From contig NZ_JAFKOI010000012.1 of assembly GCF_017303315.1 (NCBI RefSeq), forward strand, positions 39,558 through 103,557: DNA of 64,000 nt. The letters run 5' to 3'. Every line of letters begins with the position of its first letter. Positions within the stretch are counted from its first letter, which is position 1. Origin of the DNA: Bacillus sp. NTK071 (GTDB lineage Bacteria > Bacillota > Bacilli > Bacillales > Guptibacillaceae). Below the pieces are notes generated by a model. It did no database searches. It was not told the origin of the DNA and worked only from the letters and a program-made list of their open reading frames with translations. Positions 35,250 through 44,617 of this stretch are shown one piece after another. Both the position numbers and the translations under genes were made by a program.

Positions 35250-37127
35250 TCAATGCGCCCGCTTCGCCCCAAGGTACCTCGGTCCCCAGTAGCTTGAGTT
35301 CATATCGCTGATGGTTACTCCGGTTGAAGATCCAGCATGTATGAACTTGTTATTTCCGATGTAGATGCCTCCGTGTGAAGCGCCTGGTTTATAGGTTGTG
35401 AAATACACGATGTCACCTACGGATGGTGAGCTAACAGGTGTTGTTACATTCCACATTTGCGCCATTGTTCTAGGCAGAGAAATGCCCTGCTTCTTAAACA
35501 CATAGACGAGGAAGCCGCTACAGTCGAAGCCCTGCGTTGGGGTGTTTCCACCCCATACGTACGGTACACCTATGTATACAGATGCATCAGCGATGAGATC
35601 CATCACGCTGAAGCTTGAGTTCGAAGTTCCGTTATCGCTACCTGTATTTCCATTTCCTTCATAACCTGTTGATTGCTTAAGCTTTTCCCATGTAGCAGGT
35701 CCAACAACACCATCGACAGTGAGCTTGTTGCGCGACTGGAATGCTCGTACAGCTGCATCTGTGCCGTTCCCAAAGTCGCCATCAAGTGGTCCTGAGTAGA
35801 GTCCAATCGCTTTTAACTTCGATTGAAGTTCTTTCACGAGTGAGCCTGTTGATCCCTTCTTTAGGAGATCCCCCTGATCTTCCCCTGTTGAAGGTGTTGT
35901 CACAACTTTATCTGTCGAGCCGTCAAGCGCATCCATGGTTTCTTTCGTTGCAGTTCCTGTTACCTGCAGTTTCTTTGCTTTCTGGAAGTCCTTGACCGCT
36001 TTCTCAGTAACAGGACCATAATACCCTGTCGCCTCAACATGGAACGTACCCGCTTTCTTCAGTTTGTTCTGTAATTCCGTCACTGCATTGCCTTTCGATC
36101 CTACCTTCAACACCGTTTCCGTTTGCTGGTTGCTTCTCGATTTTAGCGTGTCGATGGTTTTGTCGTCGGCCACTCCTGTGACAGGCAACCCTACGATACT
36201 TTGAAACTCTTTAACGGCTTTATGCGTATTATTACCAAAGATTCCATCGATTGAATCATTGTAATAACCACGATCCTTAAGCATTTGCTGAAGGGAAGTG
36301 ACGGAGCTTCCACGAGATCCGATCGATAGTCCAGTAACGGATGACTCAGGCTTTGCCGTTTCTTTCTCAGAAAGTGCGGCTAGCGTTTTTCTATCAGCAA
36401 CGCCAGTTTGTGATAACCCAGCTGATTTCTGGAAATTCTGCACAGCTGTTTTTGTGATCTTTCCAAAAATACCGTCTACCTTGTAGTTGTAATAACCTTT
36501 TGATTGCAACTTTGACTGCAAATCGGTCACTGCACTTCCACGCATTCCGATTGAAATGTCTGAAGAAGAGCTGGACGGTTTTGAGCTTGAAGCCGAGCTT
36601 TTCGATAGTGCATTAATTGTTGTAGCATCTGCTTTACCAGTTACGGAGAGACCTTCTTCTCGCTGGAAATCCTGTACTGCTTTCTGGGTGATTTGACCGT
36701 AAATGCCGTCTACGTTGTAAGAATAGTAGCCTTTGTCTTTAAGCGCAGTCTGCAGATTAGTGACTTGCTGTCCTCTTGATCCAACCTGTAACGACGACGT
36801 GTGCTGAGATGATTTGCTCACAGACTTTGCACCAAGCGCCTTCAGCGTATCCGTTGTTGCGACGCCAGTAACGTTTAAGCCAACTGCCTGCTGAAACTTA
36901 CCTACTGCATCTTCCGTAATTGGACCGTAGTACCCTGTTGAGGTGTGGTATGTAAAATACCCCTTCGCCTTCAAAACATCTTGTAGCTCTTTCACATCTT
37001 GATTGTTCATGCCTTTCTTAAGCTCTTGATCCCCAAACGCTGCTTCTGCACCATCAGGTTGAACAAACATTACTCCAGCTACAATCGCAGAACCAGTTAT
37101 TGCTTTCTTGACCAATGAAGGTTGCAT
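35250..37127 (-). CDS. NlpC/P60 endopeptidase with six peptidoglycan-binding domains
   Basis: 625 residues from ATG 37127 (GAGGAGGA upstream; the longer frame to 37163 is rejected). Signal peptide of about 28 residues (DGAEAA). Six PG_binding_1 domains of about 62-65 residues follow, each with the pattern [LI].[KV]G.[RKT]G..V..LQ..L...G[YT]....DG.[FY]G..T..AV..FQ, separated by Ser-rich linkers; the last ends about residue 480. The C-terminal NlpC/P60 domain has Cys in GFDCSGFLVYVF (about 535) and His in GASHGGIYIG (about 585). It should cut D-Glu-type peptide bonds in wall stem peptides. Unlike its neighbours it uses PG-binding domains rather than CWB2 for attachment. Confidence 0.93.
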   Translation of the reverse strand: MQPSLVKKAITGSAIVAGVMFVQPDGAEAAFGDQELKKGMNNQDVKELQDVLKAKGYFTYHTSTGYYGPITEDAVGKFQQAVGLNVTGVATTDTLKALGAKSVSKSSQHTSSLQVGSRGQQVTNLQTALKDKGYYSYNVDGIYGQITQKAVQDFQREEGLSVTGKADATTINALSKSSASSSKPSSSSSDISIGMRGSAVTDLQSKLQSKGYYNYKVDGIFGKITKTAVQNFQKSAGLSQTGVADRKTLAALSEKETAKPESSVTGLSIGSRGSSVTSLQQMLKDRGYYNDSIDGIFGNNTHKAVKEFQSIVGLPVTGVADDKTIDTLKSRSNQQTETVLKVGSKGNAVTELQNKLKKAGTFHVEATGYYGPVTEKAVKDFQKAKKLQVTGTATKETMDALDGSTDKVVTTPSTGEDQGDLLKKGSTGSLVKELQSKLKAIGLYSGPLDGDFGNGTDAAVRAFQSRNKLTVDGVVGPATWEKLKQSTGYEGNGNTGSDNGTSNSSFSVMDLIADASVYIGVPYVWGGNTPTQGFDCSGFLVYVFKKQGISLPRTMAQMWNVTTPVSSPSVGDIVYFTTYKPGASHGGIYIGNNKFIHAGSSTGVTISDMNSSYWGPRYLGAKRAH

Positions 37128-37242
37128 CCAGATCCTCCTCATTCCAATTAAGTTACTGCCCAAATATCGACACTTTGCATATACTATCGGCTATTATTCA
37201 ACAAAGTTTAAGTGATATCCTGTTATTTTTTCACAAAAAAAA

Positions 37243-37270
37243 GAGATACAGGTCATTTTACCTGTATCTC
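37243..37270 (-). terminator. intrinsic terminator of the second M6 protease gene
   Basis: GAGATACAGGT and ACCTGTATCTC form 11-bp arms, followed on the minus strand by TTTTTTTTGTGA. Confidence 0.85.
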
Positions 37271-37289
37271 CCTCATTTTCTACTATTTA

Positions 37290-40064
37290 TTATTTTTGAA
37301 AAAGCAGGTCTTCCACGCTCTTATTAATGGCCGCTTCTCCACCGAGTATTCTAAAATCGGTAACGGTTTTAATCGCACCGGTTGTTTCAGGTGGGATACT
37401 ATTCGATTTAACGAGAAGGAGAGGAGCGTTCTGCTTCCCTGCAAGAACGGATCCTGATAGGGCATCAGCAAAACCATAGCCATTTGCGAGATACGCTGTT
37501 TTGGCATCAGGGTAATAGCTCGCTTTCACTGCTGCTGCCGTTCCAAAACGGTTCTCACCACTAATGCGTTCTGGCGATGGAAGAGTATTGTACACCTTAC
37601 TCGTGATCACCTGGTCTCCACCAACAACGATCGTATCGTTGATTGTTGCGAGCGCCTTACTCGTGGCTTGTGGCACCTTATCACTTTCCACTAAAAGAAT
37701 CGGATAGCCCATTTTAGCGGCATAAGGAGCGATTGCTAGCGCATCTGGGAAGTTTCGACCATACGCAATCACCGCATATGCAGGGTCTCCACCCATTCGC
37801 TTCGCAATTTTGGCTGACGTTTCATAGCGGTTCTCGCCACTAATGCGTTCGATTTCTAATCCAAGTGATTTGATTGTACTTGCAGTTGAAGAAGAGATCG
37901 CGTTCTCGCCTCCAAGAATGATTGCTTTCGTCGCTTTCAAGCGCTTGATCTCGTCAGCTGTTTCTTTCGGTAGACTATCTGTTTTTGTTAAAAGAATTGG
38001 TGCATTCAATTGATAGGCAAGCGGTGCACCTGAAAGGGCATCAGGAAAATCGGTTCCTTTTGCTATAACAACGGTTTCCGCTGCGTTGAAGGTTTCTTTA
38101 CTAATTCTAGCGGCTGTTTCAAATCGATTTAATCCTTCAATTCTAGACGTTGTCGTAGCCGATGTTTTGGCCGTTAGAGATGGACCATTCGCTGTCACAT
38201 ACCCTTTTTTATCGACTGCTTCTACCTTAAACGTATACTCTTTATTAGCTGCTAGTCCCTGTACTTTTAAACTCTTAGTCGTTGCATTTACTTCTTTTAG
38301 AAAACTACCATTCTTGTAGATGATATAGGAAGCAATGCCAGATGGATCGGTCGCTGCTGGCCAGTTTAACGTAATCGAGCTATTGGTGATAGCAGATGAC
38401 GTGAGCTTTGCATTCTTTGGCCATACAGGTGGATTCTTATCTTCTCCATTCAGTACTTTCACGGAAACGGCCATTGAATCACGATTTGAATCGATTACCG
38501 TTACCGATACGCTCGAATTGGATCCTGAATAGAGCTTACTGTTTGGCTTCGATGTGTTCGTAAATTGTGCATACCCATTCCCGCTGTAATAATGATCATA
38601 ATACATATACGGATAGGGATCCTGATTTGGATCTTGATCAAGTTCTGGGTAACCGAGCCTACTTTCATTCGCCTCTTCTAGATCAACCGCTTTATGCGTT
38701 TCATCCTGGTTGCCCATTCCATTAGAAAATTGATCTTCATCAATATGCCAGATTGCGATACCCGGATCTGCAACGTACCCAGCTAAACCGATATCAAATC
38801 CTTTGAACTGCCGATTTTCGACCAGAAAGTATTCGGACTCGTCAGGTGTTTTCAGCTTAAGCACCGAGTAGTCGTTAGACATGAAGTTCGTTACTTGATA
38901 GGTTCCATTATCCTGAACCTCAACTGGTCTGACGAAGCCTAAAACCATCTTAGACCAGGCATCCAAATGCGTTGGGTACTCACCGCCATATTTATTATTC
39001 GCTGTAGTCCATGAGCCAGCACCCATAAGGCTATGAATCCCTACTGCAAATGATGAATCGTCGTAATCATATAAATCAGGTAGACCAAGGTCATGTCCCA
39101 TCTCGTGAGCAATAATGCCAACTGTAGCCATGTGATCACCATGATTTTCACCGAACATCGTGTAGCCACCGTTTGCTTTGTATGCACCAATTTTCACCCC
39201 GTCAAGACGAGGCGCTTCAGTATCGTATAAATTGGTCATATGCCCCCAGACCACTCTTCCTTCATCACCATAGCTCGCTTCACCACCGGCAACGATCGTC
39301 ACAATATGCAATTCTTCTGATGAGAGGTATCCATCTTTATTCAGATCGAATTGTGCATAGTTCACTTTTGCATTGGAAGCTGCAACGGCGTCTTTAAATA
39401 GTTGCGTGTAACGCTGGTTTTGATTATAAGCTCCTTCAGGACGAGGATGGTTTTTGTTAACAGAAACTTTCACAACACCATCATTTACTACGCCACTTGT
39501 TTCCCTTGCCGCTATAAACTGAAGTTTCCCTTCAGAAACTTCATCATAATAATTGTTTAACGTGCTGCCTGAGGCACCGAAAAACCGTTTACTCCAATCA
39601 GCTTCTTTATTTTTTATTTTCACATCATTAAATTCAACTAATAATACGAGTGTTGGATGTTCGCTAGCACTAAGTAATTCTACTTGATCCTCAGTGGGAA
39701 TATCTTTTGGCTTAGCCATCAGTTTATGACCGGGCTCTAGCTTCATCACTTCCTTAAGGTTGGCTGCATCAGAAGGTTTTTCATCAATCGCATACTTGGC
39801 ATTTGTTAATTGCAGGTCTTGATCCACAATTTCTGTATAATACCAATAGTTATCTTTCCCTATTTTGATCACTGAAGCATCCTCTGTCGTCCACCAGTTC
39901 AGGTTCTCATTCCCATTCAACGTTGCTTTGAAAGTCTCCCCTGTTGGTTGAACTAGCTGTTTCGTTTCTTCTCTTGCTGGCATGGCGTTCGCGTTGCCCG
40001 CAAACACAAGCACTAACAAAAGGCTACATAATAGTACTCCAAAACCGTATGCGCTTTTTCTCAT
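37290..40064 (-). CDS. M6 family metalloprotease with one FN3 domain and three CWB2 repeats
   Basis: 924 residues. Signal peptide (about 1-27, AGNANA), propeptide, M6 peptidase with zinc motif HEMGHDLGLPDLYDYDD (about 320-336) and MGAGSW downstream, then one FN3 domain (about 541-632, PVWPKNAKLTSSAITNSSI) and three CWB2 repeats (about 635-924). It is clearly a paralogue of the 1103-residue protein at 27648 but has one FN3 unit instead of three. Predicted wall-associated protease. AGGGGGA precedes ATG 40064; own terminator at 37243-37270. Confidence 0.93.
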   Translation of the reverse strand: MRKSAYGFGVLLCSLLLVLVFAGNANAMPAREETKQLVQPTGETFKATLNGNENLNWWTTEDASVIKIGKDNYWYYTEIVDQDLQLTNAKYAIDEKPSDAANLKEVMKLEPGHKLMAKPKDIPTEDQVELLSASEHPTLVLLVEFNDVKIKNKEADWSKRFFGASGSTLNNYYDEVSEGKLQFIAARETSGVVNDGVVKVSVNKNHPRPEGAYNQNQRYTQLFKDAVAASNAKVNYAQFDLNKDGYLSSEELHIVTIVAGGEASYGDEGRVVWGHMTNLYDTEAPRLDGVKIGAYKANGGYTMFGENHGDHMATVGIIAHEMGHDLGLPDLYDYDDSSFAVGIHSLMGAGSWTTANNKYGGEYPTHLDAWSKMVLGFVRPVEVQDNGTYQVTNFMSNDYSVLKLKTPDESEYFLVENRQFKGFDIGLAGYVADPGIAIWHIDEDQFSNGMGNQDETHKAVDLEEANESRLGYPELDQDPNQDPYPYMYYDHYYSGNGYAQFTNTSKPNSKLYSGSNSSVSVTVIDSNRDSMAVSVKVLNGEDKNPPVWPKNAKLTSSAITNSSITLNWPAATDPSGIASYIIYKNGSFLKEVNATTKSLKVQGLAANKEYTFKVEAVDKKGYVTANGPSLTAKTSATTTSRIEGLNRFETAARISKETFNAAETVVIAKGTDFPDALSGAPLAYQLNAPILLTKTDSLPKETADEIKRLKATKAIILGGENAISSSTASTIKSLGLEIERISGENRYETSAKIAKRMGGDPAYAVIAYGRNFPDALAIAPYAAKMGYPILLVESDKVPQATSKALATINDTIVVGGDQVITSKVYNTLPSPERISGENRFGTAAAVKASYYPDAKTAYLANGYGFADALSGSVLAGKQNAPLLLVKSNSIPPETTGAIKTVTDFRILGGEAAINKSVEDLLFQK

Positions 40065-40167
40065 CGTTTTCCCCCTAAGGTCGTTCGTCCCCCGAATCTT
40101 ATACTTTATTAGTCTACCACTAGCGAGTTAAACTTTTCCATAATTCAGCATATTTTAGGGAGAAAAA

Positions 40168-40192
40168 GAGGCCAGCGATATGCTGTCCCCTC
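40168..40192 (-). terminator. probable terminator of the SGNH gene
   Basis: On the minus strand GAGGGGACAGCATATCGCTGG, closing with CCTC, is an imperfect stem followed by TTTTTCT. Confidence 0.6.
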
Positions 40193-40202
40193 ATAATTCA
40201 AG

Positions 40203-41822
40203 TTACTTTACCCCTTGAAGCTCTTCTTCGACCGAAAGACTAACCGCTTTTGGTCCACCTAGAATTGTAAAGTGATAGATTCCTAGATCTTCCTTCGCTT
40301 GAACCACCGCATCCTGCATCTTTTCAGGATGCACAAGAAGGAAACTACTGTCTGTTTTTGCGGCAAGCACACTGCCTGTTAGGGCATCAGCAAACTCAAG
40401 GCCAGTTGATACGAACGCTTTATAAGAAGGGTTTAGTTCCCTTGCAATAATGGATGCCGTTTCATAACGATCCGCTCCTCCGTAGCGTGTTGCGCCTGGT
40501 AACTTGTTAAAAAGATCTTCAGAAATAACAGCGGTTCCACCGATTGCTAAGCTCTTTGGATAGTTATTTAATAGCTTAGCAGAGGCTTTCGGAATCTCGT
40601 TCTGTTTCGTTAAAATGATAGGATACGCGTTCTCAGCTGCGTACGAAGCCACGGCAAGCGCATCAGGAAATTTCGTTCCATTTGCAATAACGGCTGTATC
40701 AGATGATGGAAGAAACGCTCCAATTTTGGCTGATGTTTCATAGCGATCCGCTCCATCAAATCGGTGCGTTTTAATATCCATCGCTAAAATTTCATTTTCG
40801 ACAGCAGGTGAAATAGCCGTGTTACCTCCAAGAATGTATACCACTTCAGGATTAAGACGGGCGATTTCTTCTTTTACATTTGGATCTAACGCATCAGAGT
40901 GAGTCAGTAAAATAGGCGAATTTGCGTCATACGCAAGTGGGGCACCGGAAAGCGCATCTGGAAAATCATCCCCTCGGGCAAGGATGACAGCCTGTGCAGA
41001 CTGCTTCCAACCGGCTTGTGATATTTTAATAGCTGTTTCATAGCGGTTCTCACCAGCTAAACGCGTTGTGTTAACCGGTAAATTCGTCCGAATTTGCTTC
41101 CAAAGTTCATCTGCAATCGCCATGTAACCGGCCGGTGATGGATGGACGTTCGTTGGATTAGGTAAATAGGTTGGATAATCTTTGGCGATCGTTTCAAAGG
41201 TAGGTACATAGTGGCTATTCGATAAGAGAGCAATTTCTTTAATGATTTCGTTAACGGTTTTTGTCAGTTGGATGAGAGGTTGTTGTTTTTCAGGAGGATA
41301 GGCATAGAAACCATTATAGTAACCCATTAAATACACTTCAGCGGTAGGGTTCACCTTGCGAATGATCTGCATACTGGCTACGTAGTTTTCAGTAAGTTGA
41401 TTCATGATTTTCTTCACTTCTTCTTCATTTTGCAATCGACTTGGATCTGACTTAAGTACTTGAAGAAAATCATTCGCACCAATCGAGATTGTAATCATAT
41501 CTGTCGATTGCAACTTAAATTGCATCTCGGGTTTAGATAAATCATTCAATAAATCTATTGTTGTATCACCAGGCACACCAAAATTATCAAAACTACCGTA
41601 CAGTTCCACACGTTGCAGATCCTGAGCTATGTAGTCTGCAAAGCTTAAGCCAATTTTGTTATTGGAATCTACTCCAGCAGTTAGCGAATCTCCTAACGCA
41701 GCATAATGGACGACATTCTTCTCGCCAACCACATCAGTGGCGGCAAAAGCTTGCGTTGGCACGAGCATGGCGATCACAAGAAGTAACGAAAGCAGCAGGC
41801 TACGATTCTTAAATAACTTCAA
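40203..41822 (-). CDS. SGNH/GDSL esterase with CWB2 repeats
   Basis: 539 residues. Signal peptide about 1-27. Residues about 38-245 are an SGNH hydrolase: block I YAALGDSLTAGVD (catalytic Ser), a block II-type NFGVPGDTT, block III ISIGANDFL and block V NVHPSPAGYMAIADELW. The canonical block V Asp three residues before the His is Thr here (TNVH), so the triad may lack its acid or use a neighbour. Three CWB2 repeats (about 253-539) begin TRLAGENRYETA. TTG start at 41822 after GAGGAGGG. Predicted wall-tethered lipase/esterase; the substrate is unknown. Confidence 0.88.
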   Translation of the reverse strand: MKLFKNRSLLLSLLLVIAMLVPTQAFAATDVVGEKNVVHYAALGDSLTAGVDSNNKIGLSFADYIAQDLQRVELYGSFDNFGVPGDTTIDLLNDLSKPEMQFKLQSTDMITISIGANDFLQVLKSDPSRLQNEEEVKKIMNQLTENYVASMQIIRKVNPTAEVYLMGYYNGFYAYPPEKQQPLIQLTKTVNEIIKEIALLSNSHYVPTFETIAKDYPTYLPNPTNVHPSPAGYMAIADELWKQIRTNLPVNTTRLAGENRYETAIKISQAGWKQSAQAVILARGDDFPDALSGAPLAYDANSPILLTHSDALDPNVKEEIARLNPEVVYILGGNTAISPAVENEILAMDIKTHRFDGADRYETSAKIGAFLPSSDTAVIANGTKFPDALAVASYAAENAYPIILTKQNEIPKASAKLLNNYPKSLAIGGTAVISEDLFNKLPGATRYGGADRYETASIIARELNPSYKAFVSTGLEFADALTGSVLAAKTDSSFLLVHPEKMQDAVVQAKEDLGIYHFTILGGPKAVSLSVEEELQGVK

Positions 41823-41937
41823 CCATATCCCTCCTCATATTCCATTCGTTATTACGAATGTCTGAGTATATAGTATTGGCTATTCTTTCCTGTATCCCTT
41901 CTTGTTATTTGTAGATTTAGGTTACTATCATACAAAA

Positions 41938-41963
41938 AAGCACAGAGACAATGCTCTGTGCTT
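41938..41963 (-). terminator. intrinsic terminator of the 5'-nucleotidase gene
   Basis: AAGCACAGAG/CTCTGTGCTT has 10-bp arms and a 6-base loop, followed on the minus strand by TTTTGTATG. Confidence 0.85.
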
Positions 41964-41971
41964 CAAAAAAA

Positions 41972-44437
41972 TTATTTTTGATTTTGAAGTTTATTCACAA
42001 CTTCTGTACCAACTGCTTGCTCTCCACCGAGAACGCGGAAATCGTAAGCTTCGATATCCTTAGCTGCTGCCGCTGTTTCTTCAGGAAGCATGTTCGGCTT
42101 CACGAGAAGCATTGCTGCGTTATTCTTCGCCGCAAGTACGGATCCAGAAAGCGCATCAGCAAAGTTCATTCCAGTTGAAACGTAGACGCGTGCAGAGGAA
42201 TTTAGCTCAGTTGCAATTTCCGCTGCTGTTCCGAAGCGATTCTCACCAGCATAGCGTGCAGATGTTCCAAGAAGATCGTCCAAATCCTTATTAACAGCTT
42301 GCTCTCCACCAACGACAATTGCATCTCGAATGCTTATGAGCGCATTGTTCGTTTCACTCGGTATGTCGTCAGCTTCTGTTAGAAGAATAGGATAGCCCAT
42401 TCTTGCTGCGTATGGAGCGATTGCTAGCGCATCTGGGAAGTTTCTTCCGTTTGCAATGATCGCTTTATCTGGTGAACCACCAAGCAATGCTGCGATGTTA
42501 GCTGCTGTATCGTAACGGTTGTCACCAGAAACGCGGTCCACATCAAGCTTCATTCCTTCAAGCTGGAATTCAACATAGCTACTTACAGCACTGTTCCCAC
42601 CAAGAATAATAACGTTCTTAGCGCCAAGACGTTTAATTTCTTCTTTAACAAGAGAGTTCAGTGATCCCGTTTCAGTTAGTAGAATCGGTGCGTCATACTT
42701 GTATGCAAGTGGTGCGCCTGCAAGTGCATCAGGGAATGAATCGCCACGAGCAATCACAACTGTATCGGCCGACTCCCAACCTTCTTGCGAGATTTTCACA
42801 GATGTTTCGTAGCGGTTATCACCATTAATTCGCTCAACGTCTGCTTCGACGATACGCGCCTCATCCGTTTGCTTCACCGTTCCGATATGATCAAGGTACT
42901 CTGTGAACACTTCAAAGTCAACGAAGTTAAGCTGTTCGATACGTCCTTCAGCAGACGCTTTGCCCATAGCCTCATATCCATCTCCACCATCAGCAATATA
43001 GGCATTTGTCGCAACAGTGTATGTCGCTTTCGGATCGATATCAACATAGCCTTTATCTGTTTTCACATTCACATCTAGAATCCGTTCACCGACAGGAAGA
43101 TCTTTATCGAATGCATACTTAAGTCCAGATACATGAGAGAATCGTCCTTCGCCTGTTTGGATTCCACTTACCCCATGTTCAAGAGAAGAAATAATTTCTT
43201 CACCAGTGAGATCAAGCGTAACAAGGTTGTTACCGAATGGCATTGTTGTAAGAACTTCACCTAGAGTAATCGGACCTTCATCAATGGACTCACGAATGCC
43301 TCCACCGTTCGTAATTGCGATCGTCGCATCTGTGAACTGTTGGGCTTTGTATAACATACCGTCAGTAATCAGGTTCCCAAGATTTGTTTCCCCAGTTCGA
43401 ACCGAACCACGTTTTCCATCTAAGTAAACATTTGACTCACCGACAACCTTCTTTTCAATTTCTTCGAGTGGTTTTTTCAGATCATCGAAAAGTTTCTGTG
43501 CTTCTGGATCAGATTCATATACTTTTTTAACATCTTTTCCATTACCTAGGTCAAGAAGCTTTTCATCCCATTCCGTTAGAACGCCGTCAGCATTAAACGT
43601 TACTTGTAGATCGCCGAGGTACTTGCTATATTCGTTAGCTTGTACAACAAGCGTTGGTTCTTCTTTCTCATTTACAACAACTGCATCTTCAAGCTTCGTA
43701 TGGCTATGGCCACCTACAACAACGTCGATCCCTTTAACCGTTTCAGCAAGCTTAACTTCGACAGTCTTTCCAAGGTGAGTAAGGGCAACAATTTTGTTAA
43801 TGCCTTTGTCTTGGAACATTTTAACCATTTTCTCAGCTTGTTCTTGGTGGTTCAGGAACGAGATTGTGTCTCCAGGGCTTGATAACTCGTCTGTTGATTC
43901 GATCGTTAGGCCAAACACACCAACTTCTTCTCCGTTAACATCAAGGATGACTGCTGGATAGATCGTGCCATCATCGCCTGTCATCGCCATCTCATTCTTA
44001 TAAAGTGGAGCGAGATCAGGGTCTTTACTATAATCAATGTTCGAGCTTACGATCGGGAATTTCGTTTGCTTAACGAATTCAGAGAACGTCTTTGGACCTT
44101 CATCAAATTCGTGGTTTCCTGGTACCATCGCATCGTATTTCATCATGTTCATAAATTGTACGTCAGCAAGACCTTTGTATTTATTGAAAAATAACGTTCC
44201 AGAGAATACGTCACCAGCATCTAATAGAATCGTGTTTGCACGTGCAGCACGAATTTCCTCAACTGCTGTTAGTCGACGTGGTGCATTGTCGAGGTGCGCA
44301 TGCGTATCATTTGTATGCATAATTGTAAGATCAAAATCTCCATCTGCCGCTTCTACAGGAGTTGACGGTGCTGCAGCAATTGCCATGGCTAGTGCAGCTG
44401 TTGATAAGACGCCGAAAAGAGGTTTTTTCATGTTCAT
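41972..44437 (-). CDS. 5'-nucleotidase/metallophosphoesterase (UshA-type) with CWB2 repeats
   Basis: 821 residues. Signal peptide about 1-30 (PVEA). The N-terminal calcineurin-like domain has metal motifs IMHTNDTHAHLD, LDAGDVFSGT, VPGNHEFDEG and VGGHSHT. The C-terminal nucleotidase domain has ITNGGGIRESIDEGPITLGEVL and the substrate-stacking YIADGGDGYEAM. CWB2 repeats start VERINGDNRYETSV (about residue 538). It is predicted to release phosphate and nucleosides from nucleotides at the wall. The next gene upstream (44618-48427) is a wall-bound nuclease, so the pair could degrade extracellular nucleic acid stepwise. Each has its own start signals and terminator. Confidence 0.93.
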   Translation of the reverse strand: MNMKKPLFGVLSTAALAMAIAAAPSTPVEAADGDFDLTIMHTNDTHAHLDNAPRRLTAVEEIRAARANTILLDAGDVFSGTLFFNKYKGLADVQFMNMMKYDAMVPGNHEFDEGPKTFSEFVKQTKFPIVSSNIDYSKDPDLAPLYKNEMAMTGDDGTIYPAVILDVNGEEVGVFGLTIESTDELSSPGDTISFLNHQEQAEKMVKMFQDKGINKIVALTHLGKTVEVKLAETVKGIDVVVGGHSHTKLEDAVVVNEKEEPTLVVQANEYSKYLGDLQVTFNADGVLTEWDEKLLDLGNGKDVKKVYESDPEAQKLFDDLKKPLEEIEKKVVGESNVYLDGKRGSVRTGETNLGNLITDGMLYKAQQFTDATIAITNGGGIRESIDEGPITLGEVLTTMPFGNNLVTLDLTGEEIISSLEHGVSGIQTGEGRFSHVSGLKYAFDKDLPVGERILDVNVKTDKGYVDIDPKATYTVATNAYIADGGDGYEAMGKASAEGRIEQLNFVDFEVFTEYLDHIGTVKQTDEARIVEADVERINGDNRYETSVKISQEGWESADTVVIARGDSFPDALAGAPLAYKYDAPILLTETGSLNSLVKEEIKRLGAKNVIILGGNSAVSSYVEFQLEGMKLDVDRVSGDNRYDTAANIAALLGGSPDKAIIANGRNFPDALAIAPYAARMGYPILLTEADDIPSETNNALISIRDAIVVGGEQAVNKDLDDLLGTSARYAGENRFGTAAEIATELNSSARVYVSTGMNFADALSGSVLAAKNNAAMLLVKPNMLPEETAAAAKDIEAYDFRVLGGEQAVGTEVVNKLQNQK

Positions 44438-44588
44438 GTACGTAATCCCTTCCCTTTCGAAAACTCTATTTTTGTCGGAATTTATCCTTTTTCATTATAT
44501 AACAGATTACTAGGTTAATGGTCCCTTTTATTGGAACATTCGATAAATTACAAATCATTCTTTATGACTAGTTTCATAGGAAAAGGAA

Positions 44589-44607
44589 AGGCGGAATGAA
44601 CCCGCCT
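44589..44607 (-). terminator. probable terminator of the nuclease gene
   Basis: AGGCGG/CCGCCT arms with a 7-base loop, followed on the minus strand by TTCCTTTTCC, an imperfect U-tract. Confidence 0.6.
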
Positions 44608-44617
44608 ATTTCCTCAT

